From: Hyaloraphidium curvatum
Lineage: Eukaryota; Monoblepharomycota; Hyaloraphidiomycetes; Hyaloraphidiales; Hyaloraphidiaceae
DNA length: 64,000 nt
NCBI GenBank assembly: GCA_025558095.1
Contig: JAIVFI010000003.1
Coordinates: forward strand, 620,001-684,000
Direction of reading: 5' to 3'
A model generated the notes under the pieces. The model searched no databases, had not been told where the DNA came from, and was given only the letters and a program-made list of their open reading frames with translations. The translations under genes and the position numbers were made by a program. This document shows positions 47,900 to 58,949 of this stretch, in pieces. Each line of letters starts with the position of its first letter. Positions within the stretch are counted from its first letter, which is position 1.

Positions 47900-48171
47900 G
47901 ATCAAAGAACCACCCGGGTTCTGGACATCTCTTTGCTGCGAGGGTGCGCCGTCGGATACCATCAAGTCGCCGTTCGCACTGCAGAACGGACGGATCGCTT
48001 CGTCGTCAAAGAACAGCCACAGCTTCCAACCCTCCACGTTCGCGCTCCAAGAAGCAGCACCTCTTCTTCGTCGCCTCGGCGCCCCTGAACGGCGGCCACA
48101 TCAATGTGTCCCCTAAAAGACATCCCAGCGAAACCCTCGTCGTGGTGGAGAAGCAATGCGGGGGTGCTTGA
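47900..48171 (+). pseudogene. Fragment of a pyridoxamine-phosphate-oxidase-like (FMN split-barrel) gene
   Basis: The plus-strand frame ending at 48171 contains KKQHLFFVASAPLNGGHINV followed by SPK, very like the core strand of PNPOx-type FMN-binding proteins (FFVATAPL...GHVNVSPKG). The rest of the barrel (GSGIET motif) is not found downstream, where another small minus-strand frame begins. It is either a remnant or one exon of a gene I cannot assemble. Confidence 0.35.
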
Positions 48172-48195
48172 TCAGCTCTTCGACGCTACATCGCT

Positions 48196-48483
48196 TCATG
48201 GAAATGCCGGCGGATCGAAGGCGTAACCCGGCCGGATGTTGAACTCGTGGCGCTGGCCCTCGTATCTGAGGTACGAGTCGCCCCCGAACCCGTTGCCGTT
48301 GGCCCCGATCGCATCTCGGCCGTGCACCGCGTGCCTCCGCTGCTCGTCCGGATGCCGGGCCTTGCCCCCATCTGGTGCCTCGAATCGCCCATTAACCTGA
48401 TGGTGTATCAGCTCTGGTGGACGATGGAGGGGCGCTGGTCGGGACGGGGCGCACGGACGGGGCGGGGAGAGCGCGGATGGCAT
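48196..48483 (-). CDS. Small hypothetical protein
   Basis: 95 residues. The N-terminal third is Pro/Arg-rich and may be non-coding. The rest has balanced, real-looking composition (GNGFGGDSYLRYEGQRHEFN, then IRPGYAFDPPAFP). I do not recognise a family. An upstream exon is possible because the frame opens with low-complexity sequence. Confidence 0.3.
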   Translation of the reverse strand: MPSALSPPRPCAPSRPAPLHRPPELIHHQVNGRFEAPDGGKARHPDEQRRHAVHGRDAIGANGNGFGGDSYLRYEGQRHEFNIRPGYAFDPPAFP

Positions 48484-48940
48484 GCTGAGGAGCGTGGCGG
48501 CCGCTGACCATGGGAAGGGGAGCAGGATTGGTGAGGGCTCTTTTGACTCATGGGAGTACTAGCTTCTTGCTGTGATGTACAAACGCTGAAAAGCGGCGTG
48601 TGATCATCCATCAGCAAAATAGTTCGGCGTTCTGCTCGCAAGTATCTATCCGTGTGATGCCGTCTGACTACCGACGACAGCGTGCGGAGGCTGGGTGGTC
48701 ACGAGTGAGAACGCCACGCCGTGGGCATGCGTAGGCCGTATGCCGACCGGCCCGTCATCCCCAAAACCTCAAGTTCACAATCACTCGGCGCATTCCGCAG
48801 CTCATGTACCGTTGTGCGCCTCTCGGTCTGAGGGCCCTCCCTTAGAACGCCTCTGCGCATTCTGAAGCGCGTCGGAGCTTCTGGTGGGCATCGGACGGCG
48901 GAGTTGACCCGGCAGCCGCGCACGGGCCGTCAACCCCACG
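48484..48940. other. Intergenic, upstream of PAQR gene
   Basis: 457 bp with lower GC in parts (48540-48680). I see no tRNA or conserved frame. It probably carries the PAQR promoter. Confidence 0.4.
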
Positions 48941-50182
48941 ATGGCCTCTGCACGCTTCGTCGCGCTCCTGGACGACAGCTCCTACTCGCCGGCAATGCCG
49001 AAACTGGAAAGGGCGGCCCCTCCCAGAGGTCTCCGTGCCCTGCCGCGCCGCAAGAGTGTGTCGTCGACAAACCTTGAGCTCCACTGGGAGCGCCCGCCTT
49101 CGGCCAAGGTGCTTGATGCTCGGACTCTCCTGTGCAGCCAGTGCGGAGACGGTCCAGCTGTCGAGCAGAGCTCAACCGCCACGCTCATCGCCGATGCGGC
49201 AACGCGCAGACGGAGCCGGAGTTTGAACGTCTTGGCAGAAAAGAGCCACGACTGGGCGGATGCAGCCACTACCCCATGCGTAGCGCCGGACAAAAGTCCT
49301 GCTCAACGGAGCTCTCTGTGGAGGCGGGTAGTCGACACCATCAAGTGGATCTGGGCCAAGCGACGGCTCTACACATACGAAGAGCTCCCACCCTGGTTGA
49401 GGGCGGCCACACATCCCTACATCAGGTCTGGCTACCAGGCGAATCTGTCCGGCTACGCCGAAGCATGGGCCATGCTCTTGCAACTACACAACGAGACCGT
49501 GAACGTCTTGAGCCATTTGCTGGGCGGGCTCTTTGTGTTCCTGCCCCTCGCGGTGCGATGCTTTGTCCGACTGCACCCGGCAGCTCGGCTGTCGGACAAG
49601 ATCGCGTTTGGCTCCTACTGCTTGCTTGCGACCAAGACTCTTGTTTCCAGCGCCTTGTTCCACGCGCATTTCCACTTATCCCCGAAAGCGTACCGCACCT
49701 GGTGCGCGCTGGACACGGTCGGCATTTCGGCGCTGACGTGCGGATCGGGAGTTCTCTTGGCGCAGTACATTTTCCACGACAGCCGGCTGCGCCTAGCTTG
49801 GGTAACAGCAGTGGTCCTGGCCAACGCCGCCGGGGTGATCGGCCCGCTCTTCAGCTTCTGGACCGCTCCCCACTTTCGCAAGGCACGGGTCGCCGTGTAC
49901 AGCTCCGCTGCTGCCCTGTCGGTGCTGCCTATTCTGTACGTAATGGCGACAGGTGCGCCCCCGGGGTGGCCATCCGAGGCCACGAGATGGATCGCCGGCT
50001 CCTTTGCCTCCTACGCATGCGGAGCAACCATCTACCTCTTGAGGATTCCGGAATGTCTCTTGCCGGGGCGGTTCGACTGCCTGGGAAACTCGCACCAGAT
50101 TTGGCACATCCTGGTGCTTTGCGGAGCCCTTTGTCTCTTCCGCGGGGGTTACGAGCTCATGCGATACCGGCTGGAGGCTTGA
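48941..50182 (+). CDS. PAQR / adiponectin-receptor-like (Izh/hemolysin-III family) membrane protein
   Basis: Seven-transmembrane PAQR protein, a family of zinc-dependent hydrolase-like receptors (Izh proteins in yeast). 413 residues, intronless. The cytosolic N-terminal ~140 residues are Arg/Ser-rich. The family signature is YTYEELPPWLRAATHPYIRS, LLQLHNETVNVLSHLLGG, SALFHAHFHLSP (zinc His), ALDTVGISAL, and near the end PECLLPGRFDCLGNSHQIWH (two zinc His). Hydrophobic segments alternate between them. All three metal-binding positions are present. The role (sterol/zinc homeostasis or ceramidase-like) is inferred from family only. Confidence 0.9.
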   Translation: MASARFVALLDDSSYSPAMPKLERAAPPRGLRALPRRKSVSSTNLELHWERPPSAKVLDARTLLCSQCGDGPAVEQSSTATLIADAATRRRSRSLNVLAEKSHDWADAATTPCVAPDKSPAQRSSLWRRVVDTIKWIWAKRRLYTYEELPPWLRAATHPYIRSGYQANLSGYAEAWAMLLQLHNETVNVLSHLLGGLFVFLPLAVRCFVRLHPAARLSDKIAFGSYCLLATKTLVSSALFHAHFHLSPKAYRTWCALDTVGISALTCGSGVLLAQYIFHDSRLRLAWVTAVVLANAAGVIGPLFSFWTAPHFRKARVAVYSSAAALSVLPILYVMATGAPPGWPSEATRWIAGSFASYACGATIYLLRIPECLLPGRFDCLGNSHQIWHILVLCGALCLFRGGYELMRYRLEA

Positions 50183-50270
50183 CCGGGTGATCCAAACGGC
50201 ATTGGGCCCACAGGATGCCGGGCGCCGCATGTGCGCCGATGAAATAGAAGTCACAGTGACGAAAACTGAG

Positions 50271-50985
50271 GTCATTTGGCCGCCGCCATGGCGCCTCGCA
50301 GGATCACGCCGAGATCCTTTTCCGCAGTGCTGAGAAGGCAGCTCTTGTCTCCGAGCGAGATGATGCGGGCCTTGACAACGTCACCCAGCGAGTACGTCGC
50401 GTGGAGCTGCACCCTGTCCTTATCCGTTGCCCTGACATCCTGCTGCCTGGAGCGGCAGGGCTATGAGCCCCGACGGAAGCTCTAGCCGTAAACCGTAGCC
50501 ACCTTATGATGCCCTCAAAGTCCTCCCGCACTGTTGTCCCCGTAACCTCGACAATGCGCAGAGTCGCGAACTTTGGGTTGATCCGGATCACTTCCCCAAC
50601 GACGCTAGGTTTCGGAGGCGGATTGAATGAGCACGACCAGCTCAGAGCTCCAGAGAGATGTCGTTCCTCACATGAGGTCCACCATGGGGCACAGGGGTGC
50701 AGGCTTGGTTGACACGACCTCCACCGTCTGTCCGAGACTTAGTCAACGCATGGCAGGAAACGCAAAACTGGGACTGCCCACGGATTTTCCTTTTGAATCC
50801 AGAGTTCTCGTCAGTCCGATTGTTGACGCGTGCACGGACCCGTCGCGCTCGTACGCGCCTCGCCCGGGGCCAAGCTCCTCCGCAGAGCCGAGAAGCTGCC
50901 CCGGAATCACGAGCTCCTATGATAATTGAATGCTTCAGACGACATTGTTGGCTCACGAGAGGTGAGAACACGATCTCACCTCCAT
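50271..50985 (-). CDS. CSL4: Exosome cap subunit CSL4
   Basis: RNA-binding cap protein of the RNA exosome (EXOSC1). The N-terminal domain reads ELVIPGQLLGSAEELGPGRG, AYERDGSVHAS. The S1 domain follows: VVGEVIRINPKFATLRIVEV, EDFEGIIR, DVRATDKDRVQLHATYSLGD, VVKARIISLGDKSCLLSTAE, KDLGVIL. Predicted introns: 50917..50979 plus others near 50590-50650, 50780-50820 and 50430-50500. The first coding exon is only 6 nt (50980..50985, Met-Glu), followed by a GTGAGA donor. No other in-frame ATG is available before the conserved start. Confidence 0.87.
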
Positions 50986-51073
50986 TCGCGTGTAGGTTGT
51001 TTGGAGTTGTTTGTTTCGTCGCGCTGCTACCAAGGCATCTCCACTTCCTCTTGCCCCTCCTGGGCGCGTGAAA
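50986..51073. promoter_or_regulatory. 88-bp divergent promoter CSL4 / DAHP synthase
   Basis: Start codons of CSL4 (minus) and DAHP synthase (plus) are 88 bp apart. The interval is pyrimidine-rich on the plus strand just before the DAHP synthase ATG. No TATA box seen. Confidence 0.5.
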
Positions 51074-52436
<1,363 letters not shown>

Positions 52437-52573
52437 TCATTCATTCAAAATATAGTCTGCTTTCTCGCACTTGGGCCCGGGGAAGGGGGGAAGGAAGGAG
52501 GGAAGGACGTGTTGCCCCAAAGCCTCCCCAAACCTTCACCACCTTCCGTGGAAGAGCGGGCCAACCCGAGACC

Positions 52574-55500
52574 ATGGACGATGACGAGTTCGCCGACCTG
52601 CTGGCGCGGCCGCCCGCGGCGCCGGCGGCCATGGGCCTCCTGAGCAATCCCTGGGGCGGCGGCGATGCGCTCGAGGCGAACCCGTTCGCGGACCTCTCCG
52701 CTCCGTCGCCGTTTGCGGGCCCGCCGTCGCCGCTGCGTGCTTCCGCCGCCGTCGACCTGCCGAGCTCGCCGGACGCGCCTGCATTCGCGTTCGGGGCGGT
52801 TGCCGCGCCGCCGTCGCCCGGGGTTGCGGCCCCCAGCCCGCCGGCGGGCTCGCCCCCGCTGGGGTTGGCGGACGGAGCTCCGGCGCCCTTGATGCCGGTA
52901 GAGGACGAACAAGAGGAGAAACCCCTGCGCCAGATGATGCCCAAGGCCAAAGCGCCGAGGCCTGCAGCGGCAAAGGGACAGATAGTCGCCAAGGCTCCTC
53001 CGTCCCCGACGCCAGCAGCCCCGGCGCAGGCACCGGTCGAGGAGGCTCCCGAATCCGCGAAAGAGGCGCAAGAAAGCGTTGAACCGGCGGCAGTGGCCGA
53101 GGAACGCGTTCCTCCCGCGGAGGATTTCGCTATCCCGTCAACCAGTGCGGGACCCGTCGACGCGGAGACTCCAACGGACAAGGAGAATGAGACGAAGGGT
53201 TCTGAAGCGAGTGTGCAAGACGCGCGAGAGGCCCCTGCCGCCAAGTTGGACTCCGCTGGCGAACAACTCGGATCACGCCCGGAGGCCGAACAGCGGAGCA
53301 CCACCCCGGACCACGCACTTCGTCCCGGATCCTCGGAACCTGCCGAAGCGGGCACAGCAAACGGCTTCGCGTCTTCCGCCAAGGAAGTCGTAACCGTTTC
53401 GGATGCTTTGCCAGCGGCGGAGCCGACCGGTGCCGATGTTGCTGCTGAAGCTGAGGAAGCCCCAAAACCCGCTCCTGCTGATGTGGAGGAGAGTATGAGC
53501 CCCGCACACAAGACGGGGAACGTTGTCTCGGTAAACGGTTCCGTCTCGGAGGCTACCAGCTCGGAGAAGACCTCTACTTCCGCGGAGAAGCCCCAAGAGG
53601 ACGCTTCGAAAAGCGAACCGCAGCAGATCCCTGCAAATGCAACCCAGCCTGCTGCCGTGAAACCGGCAACGGGCTTCAGGAAGGCAGCGAGCGTCGCCCC
53701 GGGGCTTGGTTCGCAATCCGCAGCTCCAGCTTTTCGAAGCCAACCTTCCATTTCCGTGGCCACTCCAAAGGTGTTTGATCCATTGGGAGCCAACAATGCG
53801 GAAGCTCCGCCTTCCAAGCCGACCCCCTTGTCTTCAAATGGCGTCGCCCCTGCTGCCGCCAATCCCCTTGGAACGGCGCCAGCGACGTCCGCGCCACGAG
53901 TTGTGCCGCCTGGCCTTGGGAAGCCAACAACAGCCGTGGCAAAGCAGCCGGCACCGACTGCATTGGACCGAAAACAGCCCCTCATTCCTGCAAGCGCTTT
54001 CGGCAATGTTGCCAATCCCCTCGCTCCCGCTCGACCGAGCGTCTCTGGCCAAAATGAAGCGCCAGCGCCAGAACCGCCAGGGGCTCCCAAACCGGCTGTG
54101 CCAACTCCTCCGGTGACAGCGAGTCCCGTTCCGGAACCACCGGCGGCTGCGAAAGCTGCTCAGGTCGCCGCAGTCGCTCCTGATCCTGCTCCGAGCGATC
54201 CCTTGGCCGCGAGTGCCCCACAAGAGGCGCCCGAGAAAGTCGCGGTGGCGCCAATCTTTCCGACGCCTGCCCAAGAACCCGTCGCTTCTCGTGCGACCGC
54301 GGCGCAGTCTACGGTAGGTTTACCTCCTCAACCTCACGATCCCAGGGGATCGTATCTCATGAGCGCTTCAGACTTCCTCATCCCCAACAGCCGTCGCAGT
54401 CGAAGCTCCCAAGCCCCTCCTCGTGCTGCCGAAATTCGAAATCTCCGTCGGGGAGCCGTCGAGGGTCGGTGGACTCGATGCCCACACCAGCTACCGCATA
54501 CGGACAAAGGTTGGTGCCGATCGAGTTCCGCCAGATTGGCAGCTGACGAGGCCATGCAGACCACCTCTCCAAAGTTCCGCAACCCGGAGGTCAGCGTCAA
54601 TCGGCGGTACAGGGACTTTCTGTGGCTCTTCAATCAGCTCAGCATCGGACACCCCGGGGTCATAATCCCGCCTCTTCCGGAAAAGCAGACTATGGGCCGT
54701 TTCCAAGAGGAGTTTGTCGAATCGCGCCGGGTGGGCCTCGAGCGCTTCCTGCAGAAGATCACGTCCCACCCCATGCTCTTCGACGACGCCGACGTTAAAG
54801 TCTTTCTGGAATCCGAGACCTTCTCCGCCGATTCCAGCATGCTGACAAAGAGGGACCCGTCGAAGGCTACCGGAGGGATCCTAGGAGCCTTCAGCATGTC
54901 CAACGTTACTCAGTTCCGAGCCACGCCCGATCGCGACGATTTCCTCGATACCCGCAAGATGGAGATCGACAAGTTCGAAGCGCAGCTCAAGCAGCTCATG
55001 AAGGGGGTGGAAGCGATAGTGAAGCAACGCAAAGGTAGGCTGGCTCGGGCGCTTTCGTGGCAAAGGATTGCACCCAACGATTGCGACCGACAGAGCTCGG
55101 CGCCGCGACCAGCGAGTTCGGAGATGCCCTGCTTGCGCTGAGTGGCGCAGAGAGTGACCAGGCGCTATCGACGAAGCTGAAGAATCTGGGCAACGTGTCG
55201 CGCCGCATCAAGGATCTGCACGACAAGCAGGCCCAGAATGACGTTTCTTCCCTGGCGTACATGGTGGAAGAGTATATTCGGTTCTGCGGTGCCGTCGAAA
55301 TGGCGTATCAGTCTCGCACGCGGTACTGGAACCTGGTCAAGAACGCCGAAGGAAACGTGATGAACAAACGCCTTGCCCTGGACAAGGCTCGCGCCGCCGG
55401 GAAGAAGGGGGACAAGCTAACGTCCATCCAGACCGAGATCGACGAGGTTAGTTGCTCGGATCGGTTCATTCCGTGTGTTTTGACCGGAGTGGGTTGCAGG

Positions 55501-55750
55501 CCGAGGTCGCGCTCAAGCAAGCACAGAAAGAATTCGCCGAGGTGTCGGCCAAGCTGCGACAAGAACTCGAGAGATTCGACAGGGAACGGGTGGTTGATCT
55601 AGCAAAGTCGCTGCAGGAGTTCCTGGAGTCGCTCCTCTTCACACAGAAGGAGGTGGGCCCTCGCTCGAGCGGGCTAAACGCAGCCACTAACTCTGCCCAA
55701 AGATTGTGGTGACCTGGGAGAGCTACTACGCGGAAACTCGGCAACCGTGA
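52574..55750 (+). CDS. VPS5: Retromer sorting nexin (Vps5/SNX1-2-like)
   Basis: PX-BAR sorting nexin that tubulates endosomes. The N-terminal ~590 residues are very Ala/Pro/Ser-rich and disordered. The PX domain has FEISVGEPSRVGGLDAHTSY, NRRYRDFLWL (PI3P-binding Arg) and IIPPLPEKQ. The BAR region follows: KMEIDKFEAQLKQLMKGVEA, LGAATSEFGDALLALSGAES, EYIRFCGAVEMAYQSRTRYW, KQAQKEFAEVSAKLRQELER. The end is VVTWESYYAETRQP. Introns fall within the PX domain (about 54510-54561), before the BAR (about 55035-55092) and near 55448-55500 and 55650-55703. An AATAAA at 55759-55764 follows the stop, only ~20 bp from the MRD1 stop on the other strand. Confidence 0.88.
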
Positions 55751-55758
55751 AACCGTGG

Positions 55759-55764
55759 AATAAA
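55759..55764 (+). terminator. AATAAA polyadenylation signal of VPS5
   Basis: Canonical AATAAA nine bases after the VPS5 stop codon, in the 31-bp gap before the convergent MRD1 stop. Transcripts of the two genes must overlap. Confidence 0.5.
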
Positions 55765-55781
55765 CCTTTGTCATTAAGCTA

Positions 55782-58700
55782 TCAATCATCTTCGGACGCC
55801 TCGTCTTCAGACCCCAGGGAAACCTTCTGCTTCTTCCGGCCCCCGATCGTGGCGCCAGCTCCGTCGGCACCATCGCCTCCGACAAAATGCTTCTTTGTCT
55901 TTTGACGAAGAGCCTCGATCGAAGCGTCCTCCTCGGCCCATTCGATCACCATGTGGCGCCCGTAAAGGTGGGTACTGCTCAGGGCCTCGAAAGCATTCTT
56001 GGCCTCCTGCTTCGTCAGGAAGTCGACGAAAGCAAACCCGCGGTGCTGACCGCCGGCGAGCTGCGACTTTTTCGGGAGCCGCACCGATTTCAGCTGGCCG
56101 AACGAGGCAAAGAGCTGCTGGATGTCCTTCTTGGTGGCCTCGAAGGGGATATTGCGGACCAGAAGCTTGGTGCCCTTGGCCTCAATCGGACCGTTCTGGT
56201 TCTTGCGACCCTTGGACGACGCGCCGGCATCCGCAGACGTGCCCCGGTTCGACAACTTCAACTGCAGCGCGTGCCCGTCGAGGACGAAGCCTTGCAGAGC
56301 CTTGAGCGCCTGCAGAGCGTCCTCGCGGCGGTTGAACTCGACGAATCCAAAGCCCATGGACAGCTTGCCACCCTTGTTCTTCGGATCCGGTTTGGTCGCG
56401 ATGGTGACACTGCGGAGCCCGCCAATCGCTTCAAAGGCCTTGCGCATGCCGTCTTCCGTGGTGTTGAAGTTCAGGTTCTTGACAAACAGGGTCGAAAGAG
56501 CGGGCGTTTCCGCAGCCCCCGCGTCAGCGTTGCCTGCCTCGGCCTCGGCCTCGGCGGGAACCGGTCCTTTCCCCGCCGCAGCGGGCTTCCGTTTCGGCGC
56601 GCCGGGCACGTACTCGCTCGTAAAGACGCCGACGGGGGCCCACTCCAAGTACAGCGGGAGGTGCTTGAACTTGGAGAAAGCTAGGTGCCGGAAAGCCGCC
56701 TTGGCCTCGTTTGGCTCCAGGAACTCGACCACGGCGATCGTCTTCGCCGGCGGCAGCACTATCCGGCCGAGCGTCCCGAACTTGCCGAAAGCATCCGCGA
56801 GCTCCTCCTCAACCGTGCTAAACGGTATGTTTTTGACGAGGACGACGGTGTTGCTCCGCTCCTTCCGCATGTTGGTCTCGAAACTGTCCAGGCTGATGCC
56901 CTCCTCCTCGAGGAATGACTTGGTCTCGCCGACGACGTGCGTCTCGGCCAGCGCCAACCGCACGGCGAGGTTCTCCGACGAGGGATCGAGGATCTCGGCC
57001 TTGGAAACGTTGAGCCTCTTGGCCATGGCTTCCACGACCGCGTCCGAGTTCATGAAAAGGCTGTTCCAGAACGCCTCGCCGCTCTTTGCCGTCTCCTTCC
57101 GCTTGGCGGCCAGCTTCTTCTTGTAGGAAGACTTTTCGCGCTCCACCTCGGCATCCTTGGGCTGCGGCTTCTCCTGACCGGCAAGCACCTCGAGGATCCT
57201 CCCCTGGAAAATCGAGCCATGCAGCGCCACCATGGCCTTGACGGCGTGTTCGGGTATCAGGAATAGGACGAACGCGAACCCTTTGGGCTGCTTGGTGTCC
57301 TTGGCGATGGGTATGTGGATCTCCGAGAGCGGGCCGAACTTGCCAAACAGGCCTTTGAGGTCCTCCTCGGTGCACGAATACGTCAGGTTCCTCACAAACA
57401 GCCGGCCCGTGTCGGCGACAATGTCCGCCGGGGACTGGTGCTGCTGCTGCGCGGCAGGCTGGGCGCTGCCCGGCCGCTCTGTCCGGTCCGGCGGTGCGGC
57501 GGGGGAAGAAGGCTCGCCCCGCTCCTCCATAGCTTCGTCGCCGTCGCCAGCGGGCACCATCCCCGAGCGCCTCTGGTGGACGGCATCGAGCTCGTCCTCG
57601 GACTCCTCCTGCCCGTTGCTGGCTTCGTCACCGTCCGCCGAACCCTCCTCGTCATCGTCGGCGTCCAACCGTTGCTTCATCCGCGACCGCAGGTAGTCCA
57701 TGTCCGAAACTGCCGGATTTCGCGCAACGTCGTCGGCGTCGCCGGCTTCTTCGCCGTCCGACTCCCGGTCCTCCATGCCTTCGGGATCCGACTCTCCCGC
57801 GTCGCCGTCGGGTGCCCCAGATCCAGTCATATCCTGGTACTCCTCATCGTCCTCGCCCTCCGAGTCGTCGTCAAAGGTGACGTGCGACTTCGTCACCAGC
57901 AGGCCCTCTCCGCCCGGCTTCTTGTTGGCCACGGCCACCACCTCGGCCCGAGACTTGCCCGCGGGCCCCGGCCGGCGCCCCCCCTTGGCCTGGGCAACCG
58001 CCTGGTCCTCGTTCGCGGCCGCCTGGTCGTTTGCCCAAGTCCGCGACTGCGACCGCGGCTGCATGACCTCAAAAAACTCGTCCAGTTTCTCCCGGTCCTT
58101 GGCCAGCTTCGCCGCGGCGTCCTCGCCGTAGAGCTCCGCCATGATCCGCAGCTTCCTATCCAGCTCCCTGCGCACCTCCTCGCGGTTCTCCTTCTTCTTG
58201 TCCTCGGACGCGGCCGCGGGCGCGGCGGGCTGCGCGCCGGCCTGGCGCTTCTGGAAGCCCGAGGAGCCCTGCGAGTACTTTGACCACGGGCGGGGGATGG
58301 AGCCGTCGCCGATGGGGCGCGCGAGCTCGACGGCGATCTTGGACGTGTCGATGTACGTGTTGTTGAAGTACTTGGCCGCCGCCTTGGCCTCCTTTTCGGT
58401 CTTGTAGCCGATGTAGCCGAAGCGCCGGAAGGTGCCGTCGCTGGGCGGGCGGGCGGGGGTTAGGCCCTGCGGGGACCGGCGGGCGCCTGCGACCCACGGC
58501 AGGCGGGCGAACTTGACGTCCGTGATCTCGCCGTGGGAGGAGAAGATCTCGCGGAACCGCTGCGGGGTCATGTGCTTTGGCAGGTTCTTGACGATGATGC
58601 GCGAGGAGACGGTGGGCGCCTCGGCCTGAGGCAGCTTCGCCGACGGCTTCGGCTCCTCTGCGGGGCCCACGGGCGCCTCGATCGAGACGCCGAGCGACTT

Positions 58701-58853
58701 CAGACGGGGGTCCAGCGTGGCCTGCTTGAAGACGGCGGCGGTGAGCCGCTTCAGGCCGCGGGCCGTGCCGACCGCCGGGCGCCGTCCACGGGCCGCTCCG
58801 CCACGGCCTCCCGCGTGGCCCGCGTGGCCCTTCTGCCCCTTGGGCGGCGCCAT
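55782..58853 (-). CDS. MRD1: MRD1 (RBM19-like) pre-rRNA processing factor
   Basis: Nucleolar RNA-binding protein needed for 18S rRNA release. Five RRMs are visible: SRIIVKNLPKHMT, GRLFVRNLTYSCTEEDLKGL, VVLVKNIPFSTVEEEL, STLFVKNLNFNTTEDGM and TKLLVRNIPFEATKKDI, each with a matching RNP1 (RRFGYIGY, KGFAFVLF, IAVVEFLE, MGFGFVEF, RGFAFVDF). Fungal Mrd1 has five, animal RBM19 six. An acidic region lies between RRM1 and RRM2. The intron 58441..58497 (57 nt, GCCTAAC branch point) inside RRM1 is in frame and stop-free. Splicing it gives KFARLPDGTFRRFGYIGY, the normal RRM loop, and a 1,004-residue protein. Confidence 0.93.
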   Translation of the reverse strand: MAPPKGQKGHAGHAGGRGGAARGRRPAVGTARGLKRLTAAVFKQATLDPRLKSLGVSIEAPVGPAEEPKPSAKLPQAEAPTVSSRIIVKNLPKHMTPQRFREIFSSHGEITDVKFARLPWVAGARRSPQGLTPARPPSDGTFRRFGYIGYKTEKEAKAAAKYFNNTYIDTSKIAVELARPIGDGSIPRPWSKYSQGSSGFQKRQAGAQPAAPAAASEDKKKENREEVRRELDRKLRIMAELYGEDAAAKLAKDREKLDEFFEVMQPRSQSRTWANDQAAANEDQAVAQAKGGRRPGPAGKSRAEVVAVANKKPGGEGLLVTKSHVTFDDDSEGEDDEEYQDMTGSGAPDGDAGESDPEGMEDRESDGEEAGDADDVARNPAVSDMDYLRSRMKQRLDADDDEEGSADGDEASNGQEESEDELDAVHQRRSGMVPAGDGDEAMEERGEPSSPAAPPDRTERPGSAQPAAQQQHQSPADIVADTGRLFVRNLTYSCTEEDLKGLFGKFGPLSEIHIPIAKDTKQPKGFAFVLFLIPEHAVKAMVALHGSIFQGRILEVLAGQEKPQPKDAEVEREKSSYKKKLAAKRKETAKSGEAFWNSLFMNSDAVVEAMAKRLNVSKAEILDPSSENLAVRLALAETHVVGETKSFLEEEGISLDSFETNMRKERSNTVVLVKNIPFSTVEEELADAFGKFGTLGRIVLPPAKTIAVVEFLEPNEAKAAFRHLAFSKFKHLPLYLEWAPVGVFTSEYVPGAPKRKPAAAGKGPVPAEAEAEAGNADAGAAETPALSTLFVKNLNFNTTEDGMRKAFEAIGGLRSVTIATKPDPKNKGGKLSMGFGFVEFNRREDALQALKALQGFVLDGHALQLKLSNRGTSADAGASSKGRKNQNGPIEAKGTKLLVRNIPFEATKKDIQQLFASFGQLKSVRLPKKSQLAGGQHRGFAFVDFLTKQEAKNAFEALSSTHLYGRHMVIEWAEEDASIEALRQKTKKHFVGGDGADGAGATIGGRKKQKVSLGSEDEASEDD
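58441..58497 (-). other. In-frame, stop-free intron in MRD1 RRM1
   Basis: GTGGGT...GCCCAG, 57 nt. Retained, it would add 19 residues to a loop of RRM1; spliced, the RRM is of normal length. The CTAAC branch point and pyrimidine tract argue that it is a real intron. Confidence 0.75.
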
Positions 58854-58949
58854 GGGGCACCAGGAGGGGGCGGGGCGGTCGGTTCACTATTTGGATGTTT
58901 GGGACCCGTCTCAAAGCCAGCTCGGGGTGGTACCTCTGACTGGTTCAGG
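58854..58949. promoter_or_regulatory. 96-bp divergent promoter MRD1 / ALG6
   Basis: Only 96 bp separate the two start codons. A G-rich stretch lies beside MRD1. No TATA box recognised. Confidence 0.5.

Noticed and set aside
57315-58283. 322-residue plus-strand ORF opposite MRD1
   Set aside because: Antisense shadow, Leu/Arg/Val-rich repeats caused by the reverse of Ala/Glu/Asp codons.
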